A stretch of DNA of 35,813 nt from Gammaproteobacteria bacterium. GTDB taxonomy: Bacteria > Pseudomonadota > Gammaproteobacteria > SZUA-152. The stretch covers positions 1 to 35,813 of the forward strand of contig JAKIUF010000047.1 in assembly GCA_021647705.1 (NCBI GenBank), given 5' to 3'. Each line of letters begins with the position of its first letter. Position 1 is the stretch's first letter. Under the pieces are notes generated by a model. It had not been told where the DNA came from. It searched no databases and saw nothing but the letters and a program-made list of their open reading frames with translations. This document shows, in pieces, positions 34,806 through 35,813 of this stretch. The position numbers and the translations under genes were made by a program.

Positions 34806-34829
34806 AGCGGCAAAACAAGTGCCGCTTTT
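34806..34829 (+). terminator. Plus-strand terminator-like hairpin
   Basis: AGCGGCA (34806-34812) pairs with TGCCGCT (34820-34826), loop AAACAAG, followed by TTTTGTTTG. It faces rightward although no plus-strand gene now lies to its left, so it may be a relic, or an insertion target for the intron-like sequence that follows. Confidence 0.5.
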
Positions 34830-34849
34830 GTTTGTTCGCTGGAGCTTTT

Positions 34850-35043
34850 GTGTATGCCCAGCATGGGTATGAACTCATGAGGTGAAGCCCTCTGTAGGAA
34901 GGCCATCATCTTTTGGCGATTATATCGCTAGCGGATGCTAACTGCTAGCGAAAGGCAAGGGCTAGCCCGCGAGATGTGGTTTGAAGTAAGTCAGACGCAC
35001 AACTAAAACCACGAGCTGGTGAACAAGGACATCATAAGAGGCA
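34850..35043 (+). ncRNA. Probable group II intron 5' fragment (domain I)
   Basis: The segment starts GTGTA, near the group II 5' consensus GTGYG, and at once forms a hairpin ATGCCC/GGGTAT (34854-34870). Further stems: TCGCTAGC/GCTAGCGA (34925-34932, 34944-34951), GGGCTAGCCC (34959-34968), GTGGTTT/AAACCAC (34976-34982, 35006-35012). The words GAAGTAAGTCAGACGCA and the ending ATCATAAGAGGCAG resemble domain I of bacterial group II introns as I remember them. No reverse transcriptase, domain V or 3' end follows, so it is a truncated relic. Only a covariance search could settle this. Confidence 0.5.
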
Positions 35044-35056
35044 GATCAATCAAATT

Positions 35057-35071
35057 TGACCCCATCGATTT
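35057..35071. repeat. 15-bp motif, copy B
   Basis: TGACCCCATCGATTT, preceded by GATCAATC (35044-35051). A partial third copy, GATCAATC (35669-35676) with CTGACCC, lies near the right edge. Copy B abuts the end of the intron-like fragment. Confidence 0.55.
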
Positions 35072-35073
35072 TC

Positions 35074-35547
35074 TTAGTATTTTGAAAATTCTTTCAGTAT
35101 AGCGATATTTTCTTTGTACAAATCCAGTGCGGTTTTTGCCATAACACCGGGTTCATCTATATTTTTCCACAGAACTTTCCCGTCAGCTTTATAAAAAATA
35201 GCGAATTTTGGTGGTGGATCAGGGTGGCCTTCCGTATTTTTAAGGAATTTAATGACACGATTATTTTCAAAGTAATAAGTGTATTTTGTCAGAAATGTTT
35301 CGTGTCCTACACTAACCTGAAGCATAACCAGCTCCATGTTTTCAGGTCGGTAATAATACATAACATTGGGTGGTACTGCTTCCAGCTCTCCTGTGTGTAT
35401 TTTTAACTCCAGTACATTCAGGTTTTCCTTGGATTTCTCTATCTGTACAACTTTTTGGTTGACTGCTTTGATTTCAGCTTTGTCATCGGCCTGCAATGAG
35501 TTACAGGCCAGTAAGCTACAGGTTAATAGTATGATTGTTTTCTTCAT
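35074..35547 (-). CDS. Secreted protein of unknown function
   Basis: This is a 157-residue protein with a clear signal peptide (about 1-20; cleavage near SLQAD, or a weak lipobox at LLAC). The mature part reads as a small alpha/beta protein with YYYRPENMELVMLQVSVGHE and TYYFENNRVIKFLKNTEGHP; no catalytic motif or family is recognised. It stands alone between two repeat-bearing gaps. Confidence 0.65.
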   Translation of the reverse strand: MKKTIILLTCSLLACNSLQADDKAEIKAVNQKVVQIEKSKENLNVLELKIHTGELEAVPPNVMYYYRPENMELVMLQVSVGHETFLTKYTYYFENNRVIKFLKNTEGHPDPPPKFAIFYKADGKVLWKNIDEPGVMAKTALDLYKENIAILKEFSKY

Positions 35548-35813
35548 GGATATTTTTTCAGTTGGCTATTTTCAATGTTTTATAATGCTGTTTTTTATTT
35601 GATGGGTGTCTTCTTTGTCTTCGATATTAAGTGCCGAGTAACGGCCCCTTTATTTCGAGTTTGAAGAAGATCAATCGAGTCTGACCCTGACGGCTCCCCA
35701 CAAAAAGTTCTTTAAAAACGGAAAGTTATAGGATATATTTCGTTCAAAACCGTGCATGCATGGTGAAAATAACTTCCCCTTTGAGACTAACCCAGTCGAT
35801 AAGGAGAACCGTC
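35548..35813. other. Right-edge spacer, likely leader of a gene just outside
   Basis: No gene is seen. It holds a partial copy of the GATCAATC...TGACCC motif (35669-35687). Near 35708 is GTTCTTTAAAAAC, which resembles a boxA antitermination site but stands alone. AAGGAG at 35802-35807 looks like a ribosome site for a plus-strand gene that would start at or just beyond the window edge. Confidence 0.35.

Noticed and set aside
35700-35725. BoxA-like GTTCTTTAAAAAC as the leader of an rRNA operon
   Set aside because: No other rRNA leader features are visible and the window ends before any rRNA; the match could be chance.
1-35813. CRISPR arrays, tRNA or rRNA genes, prophage
   Set aside because: No regularly spaced repeats, no cloverleaf or rRNA sequence and no phage structural genes were seen in the window.

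Overview
The window reads as chromosomal DNA from a motile gammaproteobacterium with moderate GC. The flagellar order flagellin-flaG-fliD-fliS-fliT-(PilZ)-fleQ-fleS-fleR-fliE-fliF-fliG-fliH-fliI is the one known from Pseudomonas-type polar flagella, and a FleQ/FleR sigma54 cascade runs it. GlnD and an Atm1-type ABC exporter fit the same group. I cannot name genus or species.

Layout. (1) 1-3701, minus strand: a tight set of a chemoreceptor, a MauG/cytochrome c peroxidase-like di-heme protein, a plastocyanin-like cupredoxin and a two-domain cytochrome c that runs off the left edge. This looks like a periplasmic electron-transfer operon with its own chemoreceptor. (2) 4288-6087: an Atm1/HMT1-type ABC exporter. 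(3) 6114-10800, minus strand: maf-legB-legC, overlapping genes behind a consensus sigma54 promoter. They point to flagellin glycosylation with a legionaminic-acid-type sugar. (4) 11098-25625, plus strand: two very short near-identical flagellins, flaG, fliD, fliS, fliT, a PilZ-like gene, fleQ (own sigma70 promoter), fleS-fleR (own sigma54 promoter) and fliEFGHI. The export/switch block (fliJ onward) that usually follows is absent. (5) 25626-26930: about 1.3 kb without genes, holding a 312-bp element with inverted and direct terminal repeats, then AT-rich DNA. (6) 26931-32206: a second MauG-like di-heme protein, a YciI-like protein, a DUF3592 membrane protein and glnD. (7) 32284-35813: accessory-looking DNA with a lipoprotein, a VapBC toxin-antitoxin pair, a signal peptidase I with an extra membrane domain, a secreted protein of unknown function, remnants of structured RNA (probably group II intron pieces) and a repeated 15-bp motif.

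How the genes work together. FleQ is expected to turn on the sigma54 promoters, including those of fleSR and of the maf operon. FleSR then drives the basal body genes. FliD, FliS and FliT are cap protein and chaperones for the filament, and Maf with the Leg enzymes modifies the flagellins. The two flagellin leaders share a two-hairpin structure that may time translation. A near-consensus sigma28 promoter points antisense into the PilZ-fliT-fliS region.

All positions and motifs were read by eye. Family assignments rest on recognised motifs, not on searches.
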